From: Pseudaminobacter soli (ex Zhang et al. 2022)
GTDB taxonomy: Bacteria; Pseudomonadota; Alphaproteobacteria; Rhizobiales; Rhizobiaceae
Assembly: GCF_014595955.1 (NCBI RefSeq)
Contig: NZ_JABVCF010000006.1
Span: forward strand, 248,001 to 312,000
Reading direction: 5' to 3'
DNA: 64,000 bases
Program-made: the position numbers and the translations under genes
Notes under the pieces: generated by a model
The model's database searches: none
The model's input: the letters and a program-made list of their open reading frames with translations, nothing else
What the model was told of the DNA's origin: nothing
In this document: piece by piece, positions 1 to 8,417 of the stretch
Layout: each line of letters opens with the position of its first letter
Position numbering within the stretch: position 1 is the first letter of the stretch

Positions 1-147
1 AAGTCGCTCGACGAACACACGCCCGCGAGCCGGCCGACGGTGGAGACGATCACGACCCGCATCGGCCCGCTGCGCAACAAGACCGCGCACGAGAGCGGAT
101 CGGGCGATGCCGGCGAGGGCCGCCGCGAGCGTCGCCGCCGTGCGTAG
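1..147 (+). CDS. C-terminal end of an unidentified protein (5' truncated by window edge)
   Basis: The first 147 bases are open in frame 1 and end at TAG 145-147, giving a 48-residue tail. It contains RIGPLRNKTAHESG and ends in a strongly basic run (GRRERRRRA). A basic C-terminal tail of this kind is common in nucleic-acid-binding or ribosome-associated proteins, but there is too little sequence to name a family. The next gene starts on the opposite strand and converges with it, with a gap of only 6 bases. Confidence 0.45.
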   Translation, partial: KSLDEHTPASRPTVETITTRIGPLRNKTAHESGSGDAGEGRRERRRRA

Positions 148-153
148 GCCGGC

Positions 154-606
154 TCAGGTCAACGCCGGAACCACGATGTCCTGGAAAACGCGGACGTAGT
201 GCCGCTCGCGTTCTTCAAGCCACTCGTAGCCGCGCGGCCAGCTTGACGCGTCGGTGACGGGCAAGGGCAGGCGGCTGAGATAGCAGCACCCCTTGAAGCC
301 GAGCAGGGAGGCATCGAGCGCGGAGCCCAGATCAGGCTCGTAGGCGGAAAGCCGGCTGACGGTCGTCGCCCATTTCTCTCCCCGCTGTCCTCTCGCGAAC
401 AGGCCGACGCTGCGGTTCGCGACGTAAAGCGAGAGAACGAGGTCGTCGGCGACCCGGCGCCAGCGCGAATAGAGGCTGCCATGTTCGATGCGGGCGTCGT
501 CCCGCCGGGCGATGTACCCGTCCCAAAATCGCTTGATCTCCGCAGCCGACAGCGAGCGCGGGCCGCCGTGCGCAAAATCCCATTCGTCTATCTCGCCATC
601 CGACAT
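154..606 (-). CDS. hypothetical protein, 150 aa
   Basis: The gene runs from ATG 606-604 to TGA 156-154, with a good Shine-Dalgarno (GGGAGA) just upstream of the start. The product is soluble-looking, with many aromatic and charged residues and a GCCYLS motif near residue 106. There is no signal peptide or membrane segment. I do not recognise the family. The position of the SD and the codon use (G/C in third positions) support a real gene. The upstream region carries a palindromic repeat (689-821), so it is probably transcribed alone. Confidence 0.6.
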   Translation of the reverse strand: MSDGEIDEWDFAHGGPRSLSAAEIKRFWDGYIARRDDARIEHGSLYSRWRRVADDLVLSLYVANRSVGLFARGQRGEKWATTVSRLSAYEPDLGSALDASLLGFKGCCYLSRLPLPVTDASSWPRGYEWLEERERHYVRVFQDIVVPALT

Positions 607-688
607 GGAAATCTCCCGCCCGTTCGCTGGAACAGTCTATAGTTATCCTACTGATTATGAACGGTGGGCGGCTTCGCCAGTGCAATAC

Positions 689-821
689 CCCCTCTCCGTC
701 TCGCCCTTCGGGCTCGCTCTCCCCCGCTCCGCGGTGGCGAGGAAGGACGCCCGCCCGCTCGGCGCCCCTTCCTCGCCCCATTTAGGGGGAGAGGTGCCGA
801 CCGCAGCGAGCCGGAGAGGGG
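689..821. repeat. Rhizobial-type palindromic intergenic element
   Basis: Two outer arms, 689-704 and 806-821, are inverted copies that match at 15 of 16 positions. They enclose a perfect 11-bp inner stem (736-746 with 767-777). The element fills the gap between the two minus-strand genes at 154 and 843. Its right half (AGGGGGAGAGGTGCCGA...) resembles the repeat found inside the ABC ATPase gene at 59344. Dispersed elements of this style are common in Rhizobiales; no coding function is implied. Confidence 0.7.
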
Positions 822-842
822 AACATGCTCGCGACAACTCAC

Positions 843-1427
843 CTATAGATCCTCGATGTCGCGCCGCGCCCTTTTGAGGATGTCGCGTGCCTTGCGCGCC
901 TGCTCGCGGGTGAACTGGCCGCGCCGAAGCCGCATGTACACGGACTTGGCGACCTCCCTCACCTCCTCGCCGAGCGAAATGTCTTCGCCCTGCGCGACCT
1001 CGTCGATCTGGGCGTTGATGCGCGCCAGATCCTCGGCATTTTCCTTGAGATACGTCCTTCCCTGGTCGGTGATGGAATAGAGGCGCTTGTTGCCGTCCGC
1101 CTGGGACACGACAAGATCGGCCTCCTCCATCATCTGCAGCATCGGATAGATCGCGCCGGGGCTCGGGCTGTAGGCGCCCTGGAAGCGTGTCTCCAGAGCC
1201 TTGATGATGTCGTAGCCGTGACGCGGCTGCTCGGCGATGAGTCCGAGCACCACGAGGCGCAGAGCGCCTGGGTCGAACATACGCGGACCGCGCCCGCCGA
1301 ACGGGCCACCGCGGTGGCGGCCGAAAGGGCCACCGCCGCCGCGTCCACCGAAACGGCTGCCGCCCTCACCCGACGCCATCGCCCAGCCGCCGCACGCGTG
1401 CCGAGAGCCATAGAACCGACCGAACAT
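843..1427 (-). CDS. PadR family transcriptional regulator
   Basis: 194 aa. Residues 1-50 are a low-complexity Gly/Arg-rich stretch (GGRGGGGPFGRHRGG). A PadR winged helix follows from about residue 53 (ALRLVVLGLIAEQPRHGYDI, then PGAIYPMLQMMEEADLV and GNKRLYSITDQGR), and a helical dimerisation tail ends the protein. The Gly-rich N-terminus followed by PadR is seen in many rhizobial homologues. An SD (AGGAGG) lies just upstream of ATG 1427-1425. PadR proteins are usually autorepressors that respond to ligand or stress, and a matching operator candidate lies at 1459-1486. The regulated target, apart from itself, is not evident. Confidence 0.85.
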   Translation of the reverse strand: MFGRFYGSRHACGGWAMASGEGGSRFGGRGGGGPFGRHRGGPFGGRGPRMFDPGALRLVVLGLIAEQPRHGYDIIKALETRFQGAYSPSPGAIYPMLQMMEEADLVVSQADGNKRLYSITDQGRTYLKENAEDLARINAQIDEVAQGEDISLGEEVREVAKSVYMRLRRGQFTREQARKARDILKRARRDIEDL

Positions 1428-1458
1428 CTTCGCCTCCTATTCAGCGATGCATCGTTCC

Positions 1459-1486
1459 GACGATATATCTATGGGACGATATATCG
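1459..1486. promoter_or_regulatory. Candidate PadR operator
   Basis: GACGATATATC occurs twice as a direct repeat (1459-1469 and 1475-1485), and the second copy includes the perfect palindrome CGATATATCG (1477-1486). The site lies 32-59 bases upstream of the padR-family start codon. An AT-rich ATATATC core is unusual in this GC-rich background and resembles known PadR-type operators, so autoregulation is the likely role (inference). Confidence 0.55.
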
Positions 1487-1686
1487 TTTGCAAGGGGCGA
1501 CAGCTATCTGGGCGAGGCAGCTAATCTGCCCCGGCCTATCGCTGGTGAAAGGGAAGCACCTGTCCTACCGGACATTGAGGGTTCGAAGGAACACGGCGCT
1601 TCACAAGCAGTTGGAAGAATAGATGCCGTCGGAACGTTCAAAGATCAGCTGAGGACAACTCCCCGGCTCTATAGGGAGAGATTATC

Positions 1687-2065
1687 ATGAGAACAATCTC
1701 AGTCGGATTGGCGATGCTTCTGGTGAGCTCCGGCGCAGCGCTAGCGGCCACACCAGCCAAGACCACAGAAGGCCCGAGCGGTAAGATCTGGACCGATCAG
1801 AAAGGCATGACGCTCTACACCTTCGACAAGGACGCGGGCGGGAAATCGAACTGCTACAAGCAGTGCGCGGCGACCTGGCACCCGCTGAAGGCCGGCAAAT
1901 CCGCGCGGGCCTCGGGCGAGTGGACCGTCGTCAATCGTACCGACGGTTCGAAGATTGTGGGCCCATGAGGGCAAACCCCTCTACACCTACGTCGGCGACA
2001 AAAAGGCCGGCCAGGTCACTGGCGACGGCCAGGGCGGAGTCTGGCACGTGTTGAAGGCCAAGTAG
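1687..2065 (+). pseudogene. Secreted Lipoprotein_15-type repeat protein (COG4315), frameshifted
   Basis: The frame opens at ATG 1687 with a clear signal peptide (residues 1-20, ending AALA). It carries the first family repeat (GMTLYTFDKDAGGKSNCYKQC, then ATWHPL), and stops at TGA 1966-1968 after only 93 residues. Directly after this, in the +1 frame, the expected continuation is intact: WAHEGKPLYTYVGDKKAGQ, then GGVWHVLKAK, ending at TAG 2063-2065. The two halves join if one base is removed near 1953-1962. Without the change the product would be about 125 aa, the usual size of these secreted repeat proteins. The frameshift may be a real mutation or a sequencing error. The family's function is unknown. 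Confidence 0.75.
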
Positions 2066-2267
2066 GCCTGGCCGGCGCTCCGGATCTTGCCGGCTTTGTT
2101 GAACTTCAGTTTGAAATTTCTGGCGAACCCCGTAAGTTTCCGTGGGCCCGCGCGGCTCTCTTACTGGTGAATCTGAAACAAGCCACACGCTTGAACTTCG
2201 GCCATCCTGGGCACGAAATCAGGCTTCTCTAGAACGGACAGCGGATGACCTGTTCATCGGGATCGCA

Positions 2268-2822
2268 ATGACGAAGAAACGGGTCGCGCTCTACACTTTC
2301 GGCATATTTCGTGCACCCGCCACCGATGCGGCGAACCAGGGTTTTCACGATCGCAACGACCGCAACCTCCTCGCCGTTGAGCGGAGCGAAGGGTTCATCG
2401 CTCGATCAGGCTACGATGAAGAGCCTGGACCGGAAAGCTGGGGCAAGCAGGTCTTCCCACGTTTCTATGTCGAACGCGGGGACGGCTGGTCTCCTTCGAC
2501 GCTGTCTTTGTGGAAGAATTTGGAATCGCCGATGGCATTCGCCTATGCAGGAATTCATGCCGAGGCGTTGAGGCATGGGCGTGAGTGGTTCACGAAACCC
2601 GTTTGGCCGCCTTATGTCCTTTGGTGGGTCGGGAGCGATCATGTTCCCACTTGGGTCGAGGCAGTGGCCAGACATGAGCATCTGCATGATCTCAATCCCA
2701 GCCCTTCCGCTTTCGATTTCAAGACGCCCTTCGACGAACACGGCCGTCCCACGACAGTTGACCGGGATGCGGTCAAAGGAAACATACGGCTCAACGAGGA
2801 GCGACAGAGGCAGGCGACCTGA
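2268..2822 (+). CDS. DUF3291 domain protein
   Basis: 184 aa from ATG 2268. The open frame extends further upstream, but the conserved family start is MTKKRVALYTFGIF. Family features seen are the N-terminal ALYTFG strand, GFHDRNDRN, GFIARSGYDEEPGPESWG, PRFYVERGDGWSPSTLSLW and the HAEALRHGREWF block. DUF3291 proteins are small, soluble ferredoxin-fold proteins related to antibiotic-monooxygenase-like barrels; no reaction is established. It converges with the methyltransferase at 2833 (10-base gap). Confidence 0.8.
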   Translation: MTKKRVALYTFGIFRAPATDAANQGFHDRNDRNLLAVERSEGFIARSGYDEEPGPESWGKQVFPRFYVERGDGWSPSTLSLWKNLESPMAFAYAGIHAEALRHGREWFTKPVWPPYVLWWVGSDHVPTWVEAVARHEHLHDLNPSPSAFDFKTPFDEHGRPTTVDRDAVKGNIRLNEERQRQAT

Positions 2823-2832
2823 TCCATTCCAC

Positions 2833-3636
2833 TCAGGCTGGAACGCCTCCCCGGCTGGCCCAGGCCGTCGCTGCGAAGGAGCGCGGGCCGTCAGGGCGGC
2901 CGCCTTCATAGGCGGTCCGTACAGCAGCTTCCGCCTGCGGGCGTTCCTCCGGCGCCAGCGAGGCGATGAATTTTCCCGGCGGTCCCTCACCCGCGGCGAT
3001 CGGCGCCCAGTAGTCGTCGAACGAGCCGAAATCCATCCGGATCGTAAGCTCCGCCTCCTCGACCTCGAGCAGCCCGCCGTCGATGAAGGCCTGCCTCAGT
3101 TCGCCCGGCCGCATCATCTGCTGAGCGAAATAGCGGGCGCGAGCTTGGCGGGCATTCTCGCTGTTGACGGCCAGCGTATCCCACAGCATCCGGAAGCTCG
3201 GCAGCCCGCCATAGTGGTCCCACACAGCCGCTGTCACGACCCCGCCCGGGCGCACGACGCGGCGCATCTCCGAAATGGCCTTCGCAGTCTCCGGGACGAA
3301 ATGAAGGACCAACTGCGAGAAGGCCCGATCGAAATGTTTGTCCTCGAACGGAAGCGCACAGGCGTCGGCTTCCTGAATGGTGATGCGCGGATCCGAGTTG
3401 CGCCGCTGCGCCTCCTGCACGAATACGGTCTCAACGTCGATCGCGGCCACCTCGCGGACGTTCGCGGCCTTCGGCAGAGCGAAGGTGAGGCTCCCCGTCC
3501 CGCAGCCGACATCAATGATCCGCTCGCCGTCGGACAGCCCGCCGAACTCGATGAGCAGCGGCGCGAGGCGCTTGCTCCAGCGTCCCATCAGTTGCTCGTA
3601 GCCTGCGACATGATTCACATTGAAACTGGACGTCAT
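2833..3636 (-). CDS. Class I SAM-dependent methyltransferase
   Basis: 267 aa from ATG 3636-3634, which has a strong SD (GGGAGGG) upstream; a longer upstream frame exists but lacks support. SAM-binding motif I is RIIDVGCGTGSLTFAL, followed by the acidic motif II region (VAAIDVE) and DACALPFEDKHFDRAFSQLVLHF. The C-terminal part is variable, as in small-molecule methyltransferases of the UbiE/COQ5-like superfamily. The substrate cannot be inferred from the sequence. It appears monocistronic, between convergent DUF3291 and the minus-strand DUF1810 gene 76 bases upstream. Confidence 0.85.
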   Translation of the reverse strand: MTSSFNVNHVAGYEQLMGRWSKRLAPLLIEFGGLSDGERIIDVGCGTGSLTFALPKAANVREVAAIDVETVFVQEAQRRNSDPRITIQEADACALPFEDKHFDRAFSQLVLHFVPETAKAISEMRRVVRPGGVVTAAVWDHYGGLPSFRMLWDTLAVNSENARQARARYFAQQMMRPGELRQAFIDGGLLEVEEAELTIRMDFGSFDDYWAPIAAGEGPPGKFIASLAPEERPQAEAAVRTAYEGGRPDGPRSFAATAWASRGGVPA

Positions 3637-3712
3637 GGGCGACCCTCCCGACCAGCACCAAGGAAGCGTTAAATTATTGCCTGCCGATCGACTTGCCAAG
3701 CCATGGCACCGC

Positions 3713-4150
3713 TCAGGCCTCGCCGCGAGTGGCAAGCAACTGCAGTGTCTTCTCGTCCGGCTTACCTGTGAAGAACACCACCAGACCCTCCGCGAATACA
3801 TAGCCCGGCGCGACCTGGTCGAAGAGCGTCAGGCAGGAGCGGAATTTGAAGTCGTCCGGGCTGCCGAAGATCTCATGCGCGCTGCGGTCGCGATGCTGAA
3901 GCACCGCACGTACCGTCTGCCGGAGGCGAGCGCCAAGCACCGGATGATCGAGGTAGGCCCGCGCTTCGGCCAGCGAGCCGATCGCGTAGCGCTGCGACAT
4001 CGCGCTGAAGCCGAGGCCGGCGAATTGAGGGAAGATGAACCACATCCAGTGGCTGCGTTTGCGCCCGGCAACTAGCTCGGCAAGCGCGGTCTCGTACACC
4101 CCCCCTTGAGCCTCCACGAACCGCCTGAGATCGAAAGGATCGTCATTCAT
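3713..4150 (-). CDS. DUF1810 domain protein
   Basis: 145 aa from ATG 4150-4148 (MNDDPFDLRRFVEAQ). Family hallmarks are the N-terminal DPFDLRRFVEAQ, KRSHWMWFIFPQ, GLGFSAMSQRYAI and YLDHPVLGARLR. The length matches DUF1810 proteins (about 140-145 aa). This family is predicted to be an alpha-helical calpastatin-like fold of unknown function. It is transcribed divergently from the SDR gene, sharing a 158-base intergenic region. Confidence 0.85.
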   Translation of the reverse strand: MNDDPFDLRRFVEAQGGVYETALAELVAGRKRSHWMWFIFPQFAGLGFSAMSQRYAIGSLAEARAYLDHPVLGARLRQTVRAVLQHRDRSAHEIFGSPDDFKFRSCLTLFDQVAPGYVFAEGLVVFFTGKPDEKTLQLLATRGEA

Positions 4151-4308
4151 TGGAAAAAAATCCGGGGCGCCGCGTTCGCCGCGGCGAAGTCCAAAGCCTA
4201 GCATCGTCCGATTATCGCGCAAGGCGAACCCGCTCCCTGCAATCGTCTGCAGCCGTTCAACCTTTGTGGCGGTTGCGCGTTGGGCTGGATCGAACAGGAG
4301 GCCATCCC

Positions 4309-5280
4309 ATGCAGAACGATGTGAAGGCGGAAGGCGAAGCCAAAAAACAGCGCGAAATCCAGAAGCAGGTCGACAGCACCGACCAGAAGAAGGGCGAAGG
4401 CGGCGAACAGGGTGCCATGCAGGCCGGCGCGAGGGAATATCCCGAGCCGCCCTTTCCGGAACAGCACCACCCCAAGCCTGGTGAGGAGTGGAAGATTGAC
4501 CCGCCGCCGATGTACGACGCTCCCTATTACATCGGATCGAAGAAGCTCGACGGGAAGGTGGCCCTCATCACCGGCGGCGATTCAGGGATCGGCCGTGCCG
4601 TCGCCGTGCTGTTCGCCCGCGAAGGCGCCGACATAGCGATCTCATACCTTTCCGAGCACAAGGACGCAGAGGAGACCAAGCGGGCGGTCGAGGCGGAGGG
4701 CAGGAAATGCATCCTCTTCCCCGGTAATGTCGCCGACGCAGATTATTGCCGTTCGGTAGTGTCCGAGACCGTAAAGCGGCTGGGCGGCCTCGACGTGCTG
4801 GTGAACAATGCTGCCTTCCAGATCCACTCATCCGACTTCGAGGACCTCACCGAGGAGCACTTCGACACCACGATCAAGACCAATCTCTATGGCTATTTCC
4901 ATATGGCCAAGGAGGCCGTGCCCCAGATGAAGCCGGGCTCCGCGATCATCAACACCGGCTCGGTGACCGGGATCGAGGGCAGCAAGGAACTGATCGACTA
5001 CTCCATGACCAAAGGAGGCATACACGCCTTCACGCGCGCTCTTTCCGGTAATCTCGTCTCCAAGGGCATCCGCGTGAATTGCGTCGCGCCCGGTCCGGTG
5101 TGGACACCGCTGAACCCGTCGGAGAAGGAGGCGGAAGACGTCGCGCAGTTCGGCGCGAAGACCCCGATGAAGCGTCCCGCCCAGCCGGAGGAGATCGCCC
5201 CGGCTTACGTTTTCCTGGCCTCGCCGCAGTGTTCGAGCTACATCACCGGCGAGATCCTGCCGATCGTCGGCGGGTACTGA
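4309..5280 (+). CDS. SDR family oxidoreductase (YghA/general-stress type)
   Basis: 323 aa from ATG 4309, preceded by SD AGGAGG. Residues 1-80 form a charged N-terminal extension ending in the family block YPEPPFPEQHHPKPGEE. The Rossmann NAD(P) motif TGGDSGIG is at 88-95 and NNAA at about 166-169. Catalytic S218, Y231 and K235 (YSMTK) are all present. This subgroup includes E. coli YghA and Bacillus GSP39-like proteins, which are stress-linked dehydrogenases of uncertain substrate. No operon partner is apparent. Confidence 0.88.
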   Translation: MQNDVKAEGEAKKQREIQKQVDSTDQKKGEGGEQGAMQAGAREYPEPPFPEQHHPKPGEEWKIDPPPMYDAPYYIGSKKLDGKVALITGGDSGIGRAVAVLFAREGADIAISYLSEHKDAEETKRAVEAEGRKCILFPGNVADADYCRSVVSETVKRLGGLDVLVNNAAFQIHSSDFEDLTEEHFDTTIKTNLYGYFHMAKEAVPQMKPGSAIINTGSVTGIEGSKELIDYSMTKGGIHAFTRALSGNLVSKGIRVNCVAPGPVWTPLNPSEKEAEDVAQFGAKTPMKRPAQPEEIAPAYVFLASPQCSSYITGEILPIVGGY

Positions 5281-5327
5281 CGAGCGGCGGGGCAGAGCCG
5301 ATTCACCGCTCCGCCGCTATCCGGCTA

Positions 5328-6026
5328 TCAGGTTCTGGCGAACGCGCGCATGTGGAACGCCTGCATGTCGGCTGGATAGCGATAGTCGGCCCCATGCGGG
5401 CAGGCGTTGCGGTCGAGGCAGCCGCCCGTCATGCAGTCCCCTCCTGCGCTGGACCTGACGTGGGCAAGGCATCCCTGGTAATCAAACCCTGCTGCCGAGT
5501 GGGCCCGGACCGGACATGCCTTAAGGCAAGGTTTGTCCGGACAGTCGTCGCACAGATGGACCGGCGCGCTCGCCTCCGCAAGCTCAAGGACGACATCGAA
5601 CAGCAGGGCTCCGCGATAGGCGTGCCACAGCCCGTATTGCGGATGCATGAGGATGCCAACCGGCGAAGGCTTCAATCCTTCCGCGCGGATCGCCCATTGC
5701 TGGAAGGGCAGATAGGGCTTGTCCGACGGCGACACAGCGCGCGCGCCGAAGCGGGTTCCGACGGCGCCGATCACCTCGCGGCACCAGGTGTCGAGCGGAT
5801 TTTCGATATCTTGTCGCTGTCTTGACCGCCACTGGTGGAAATGCGGCCAGTGGGCGGCACCGGCATTGCCGACCAGCAGAACACATCTCGCTGGGTCGTC
5901 CAGCATACCGGGCGGCGCGGCGTCTTCACCTGAGAAGTTGAAGCCGCCGCGCAGCGCGAGACCATGAACGGCCAGCGCGGCGTCGATTTCATCGACGCCG
6001 GGACTGCCGCTCACGCCCGCAATCAT
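5328..6026 (-). CDS. 4Fe-4S ferredoxin-like protein of the corrinoid methyltransferase cluster (QueG-like Cys pattern)
   Basis: 232 aa. The C-terminal third carries a cluster motif CDDCPDKPCLKACP (C159, C162, C167, C171) and four further cysteines (C186, C198, C203, C209), so one or two 4Fe-4S clusters are likely. The N-terminal part has no signal peptide. The arrangement recalls epoxyqueuosine reductase QueG, which combines 4Fe-4S clusters with cobalamin, but the protein is shorter and the spacing differs. It lies 89 bases downstream of the MttB-family gene on the same strand, so it is probably co-transcribed. An electron-transfer role in keeping the corrinoid reduced is an inference from context. 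Confidence 0.7.
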   Translation of the reverse strand: MIAGVSGSPGVDEIDAALAVHGLALRGGFNFSGEDAAPPGMLDDPARCVLLVGNAGAAHWPHFHQWRSRQRQDIENPLDTWCREVIGAVGTRFGARAVSPSDKPYLPFQQWAIRAEGLKPSPVGILMHPQYGLWHAYRGALLFDVVLELAEASAPVHLCDDCPDKPCLKACPVRAHSAAGFDYQGCLAHVRSSAGGDCMTGGCLDRNACPHGADYRYPADMQAFHMRAFART

Positions 6027-6115
6027 TTCTTGACTGGCGGATCGGAGAAGGCGCTCCGCCAGACTTCCTTGTGGATGATGTTGGCCACTTTAGCCCGGCC
6101 TGAAACGGGCTCTTT

Positions 6116-7687
6116 TCAAGTGAAGGCGTCTGGCATCGAGTTCTTCTTCTTGGTGATGAACTCGTTCAGCGCCTCGTCGATTGCAGGGTCGAGATACGGC
6201 GCCTCGTAGTTTTCCAGCCAGCGGCGGGCGAGTTCGTTGGCGCGCTGCGAGGCGCTCTTCTGCCCCTCTGCCTGCCATTGCTCGTAGGAGTTGTTGTCAG
6301 CGATGCTGGAACGATAGAAGGCCGTCTGGAAGTTCGCCTGGGTATGGTCGCAGCCCAGGAAATGGCTGCCGGGCCCCACCTGGCGGATGGCGTCCATCGC
6401 CTGCCCGTTCTCGGAGAGGTCGACGCCTTCGGAGAGGCGTTGGCTCATGCCGAGTTGGTCGACGTCCATCATGAACTTCTCGTAGCAGGAGGCGAGACCG
6501 CCTTCGAGCCAGCCGGCCGCATGCAGCACGAAATTTGTGCCGGCAAGCAGTGTGGAATTGAGCGTGTTGGCGCTCTCATAAGCCGCCTGTGCATCCGGGA
6601 TCTTGGAGGCGCAGAGCGAGCCGCCGGTGCGGAACGGCAGGCCGAGGCGGCGAGCAAGCTGCGCAGCGCCGTAGGAGACGAGCGACGGCTCCGGCGTGCC
6701 GAAGGTCGGCGCACCCGACTGCATCGAGATCGATGAGGCAAAGGTGCCGAAGATGACCGGCGCGCCGGGGCGGATGAGTTGGGTGAAGGAAGCACCGGCC
6801 AGCACTTCGGCCAGAACCTGGGTCAACGTCCCGGCCACGGTCACCGGGCTCATCGCGCCGGCAAGAATGAACGGCGTGACGATGCAGGCTTGGTTGTTGC
6901 GCGCATAGACCTTGAGCGCCCCGAGCATGGTCTCGTCGAAGACCATCGGCGAGTTGGCGTTGATCAGGCTGGTCAGCACCGTGTTGTTCTGGACGAAGTC
7001 GTCGCCGAACACGATCTTGGCCATCGCTACCGTGTCCTCGGCGCGCTCCGGCGCCGTCACCGAGCCCATGAAGGGCTTATCGGAATAGCGGATATGGCTG
7101 TAGATCATGTCGAGGTGCCGCTTGTTCACCGGCACGTCGACCGGCTCGCACACCGTGCCGCCCGAATGATGGATCGACGGCGCCATGTAGGCGAGTTTCA
7201 CGAAATTGCGGAAGTCCTCGATTGTGGCGTAGCGTCGGTTGCCGTCGAGGTCGCGCACGAAGGGCGGACCGTACACCGGTGCGAACACCGTCGCCTTCCC
7301 GCCGATCTCGACGGAGCGGGCCGGGTTGCGCGCATGCTGGGTATAGACCGGCGGAGCGGTCTTCAGCAGCGAGCGCGGCAGGCCTTTCGGAAAGCGCACG
7401 CGCTCTCCCTTGACGTCCGCGCCAGCCTGCTTCCACAGTTCTAGCGCCTCGGCGTCATCGCGGAACTCGATACCAACCTCCTGGAGCACCGTGTCGGCAT
7501 TGGCCTCGATGAGGGCGAGCCCCTCCTCGTTCAGCACCTCGTAGAGCGGAATGTTGCGCTTGATGTAGGTGAGTTGGGTGCCCGGGCCGCCGCCGGTGCG
7601 CGCCGCACGCCTTGCCGCCGCGCCGCCGCGATCGCCGCGCCCTCGCCTGCCGCTGCCTTCCTGATCCGCAGTCAGGTTCTCGCTCAT
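6116..7687 (-). CDS. Trimethylamine methyltransferase (MttB) family protein, non-pyrrolysine
   Basis: 523 aa from ATG 7687-7685; a basic, Gly/Arg-rich leader (GRRGRGDRGGAAARRAARTG) precedes the TIM-barrel domain. Family landmarks include LYEVLNEEGLALIEANADTV, PVYTQHARNPARSVEIG, HHSGGTVCEPVDVPVNKRHL and TGGSLCASKIPDAQAAYES. The frame is uninterrupted and ends in TGA, so no amber codon is read as pyrrolysine. Non-Pyl members (for example MtgB) demethylate glycine betaine or related quaternary amines, passing the methyl group to a Co(I) corrinoid protein. The corrinoid partner is encoded at 8562 and the downstream methyl-THF machinery at 11794-16995. The exact substrate is not determinable here. 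Confidence 0.88.
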   Translation of the reverse strand: MSENLTADQEGSGRRGRGDRGGAAARRAARTGGGPGTQLTYIKRNIPLYEVLNEEGLALIEANADTVLQEVGIEFRDDAEALELWKQAGADVKGERVRFPKGLPRSLLKTAPPVYTQHARNPARSVEIGGKATVFAPVYGPPFVRDLDGNRRYATIEDFRNFVKLAYMAPSIHHSGGTVCEPVDVPVNKRHLDMIYSHIRYSDKPFMGSVTAPERAEDTVAMAKIVFGDDFVQNNTVLTSLINANSPMVFDETMLGALKVYARNNQACIVTPFILAGAMSPVTVAGTLTQVLAEVLAGASFTQLIRPGAPVIFGTFASSISMQSGAPTFGTPEPSLVSYGAAQLARRLGLPFRTGGSLCASKIPDAQAAYESANTLNSTLLAGTNFVLHAAGWLEGGLASCYEKFMMDVDQLGMSQRLSEGVDLSENGQAMDAIRQVGPGSHFLGCDHTQANFQTAFYRSSIADNNSYEQWQAEGQKSASQRANELARRWLENYEAPYLDPAIDEALNEFITKKKNSMPDAFT

Positions 7688-7941
7688 GGTCAGATTTCCC
7701 TGAAATAGTTGTCCCGCCGCGGCCAGCGCGACAAGATGGCCGGATCGTAATCGAGCATCGCTTTCGAAACGGCCCGGGAGCGCCAAGCCCTGTCGCAAAA
7801 TAGACAAGCGTGTCGCCTTACGTGCAACCACATCTCAATAAAGAAACTTGCGATGAATTTTCGGTTTGCCGTCGGTTTCGGGCCGATCCGTTCGTCCTAT
7901 CATCGACGAGGCCGGACTTAGGCTCAACACAGGAGAAGGCA

Positions 7942-8364
7942 ATGCGCGTGATGATACTGGTAAAGGCAACAGTTGACAGCGAAGCGGGCACCATGCCCAC
8001 GACCGATATGTTTGAGGCCATGGGCAAGTACAACGAGGAGTTGATCAATGCCGGCATATTGCTGGCAGGCGAAGGCCTGCACCCTTCATCCAAAGGAAAG
8101 CGGGTTGCCTTCGACGGGTCGAACCGTACTGTGATCGACGGGCCCTTCGCCAATACGTCGGAGCTTGTCGCTGGTTTCTGGCTCTGGCAGGTCAAGGACA
8201 TGGCCGAGGCCGTGGAGTGGGTGAAGCGCTGCCCCAACCCCATGCCGGGGCCGAGCGAGATCGAGATTCGGCCGGTCTTCGAGGCGGCCGATTTCGGCGA
8301 GGCGCTGACGCCCGAACTGGCCGCGCAGGAAGACAGGATGCGCGAGAGGCTCGCCGATCGCTGA
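7942..8364 (+). CDS. YciI-family (DGPF domain) protein
   Basis: 140 aa from ATG 7942, preceded by SD AGGAGA. It starts MRVMILVKATVDSEAG, with the family segments YNEELINAGILLAGEGLHPS, DGPFANTSELVAGFWLWQV and EAVEWVKRCPNPMPGPSEIEIRP. DGPF/YciI proteins are small dimeric ferredoxin-fold proteins with an often conserved His/Asp pair; the function is mostly unknown. It is divergent from the MttB gene across a 254-base promoter region and precedes the corrinoid protein gene. Its inclusion in the one-carbon cluster may be incidental. Confidence 0.82.
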   Translation: MRVMILVKATVDSEAGTMPTTDMFEAMGKYNEELINAGILLAGEGLHPSSKGKRVAFDGSNRTVIDGPFANTSELVAGFWLWQVKDMAEAVEWVKRCPNPMPGPSEIEIRPVFEAADFGEALTPELAAQEDRMRERLADR

Positions 8365-8389
8365 GCCGCCGGCTCATTGGCTCAATCAC

Positions 8390-8417
8390 GGCGCAAGCAG
8401 TCGACGGTGCTTGCGCC
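8390..8417 (+). terminator. Hairpin after the YciI-family gene
   Basis: A perfect 10-bp stem (8390-8399 GGCGCAAGCA with 8408-8417 TGCTTGCGCC) and 8-base loop, 26 bases after the stop codon. There is no U-tract, so it may be a weak terminator or an mRNA 3' stabiliser. It separates the YciI gene from the corrinoid-protein gene. Confidence 0.45.

Noticed and set aside
6092-6117. AGCCCG/CGGGCT hairpin followed by CTTTTC on the plus strand
   Set aside because: There is no plus-strand gene upstream for it to terminate; on the minus strand the hairpin lacks a U-tract and would split two probably co-transcribed genes.
6116-7687. Possible pyrrolysine-containing MttB
   Set aside because: The frame is continuous from ATG to a TGA stop with no in-frame TAG, so this is a non-pyrrolysine member.
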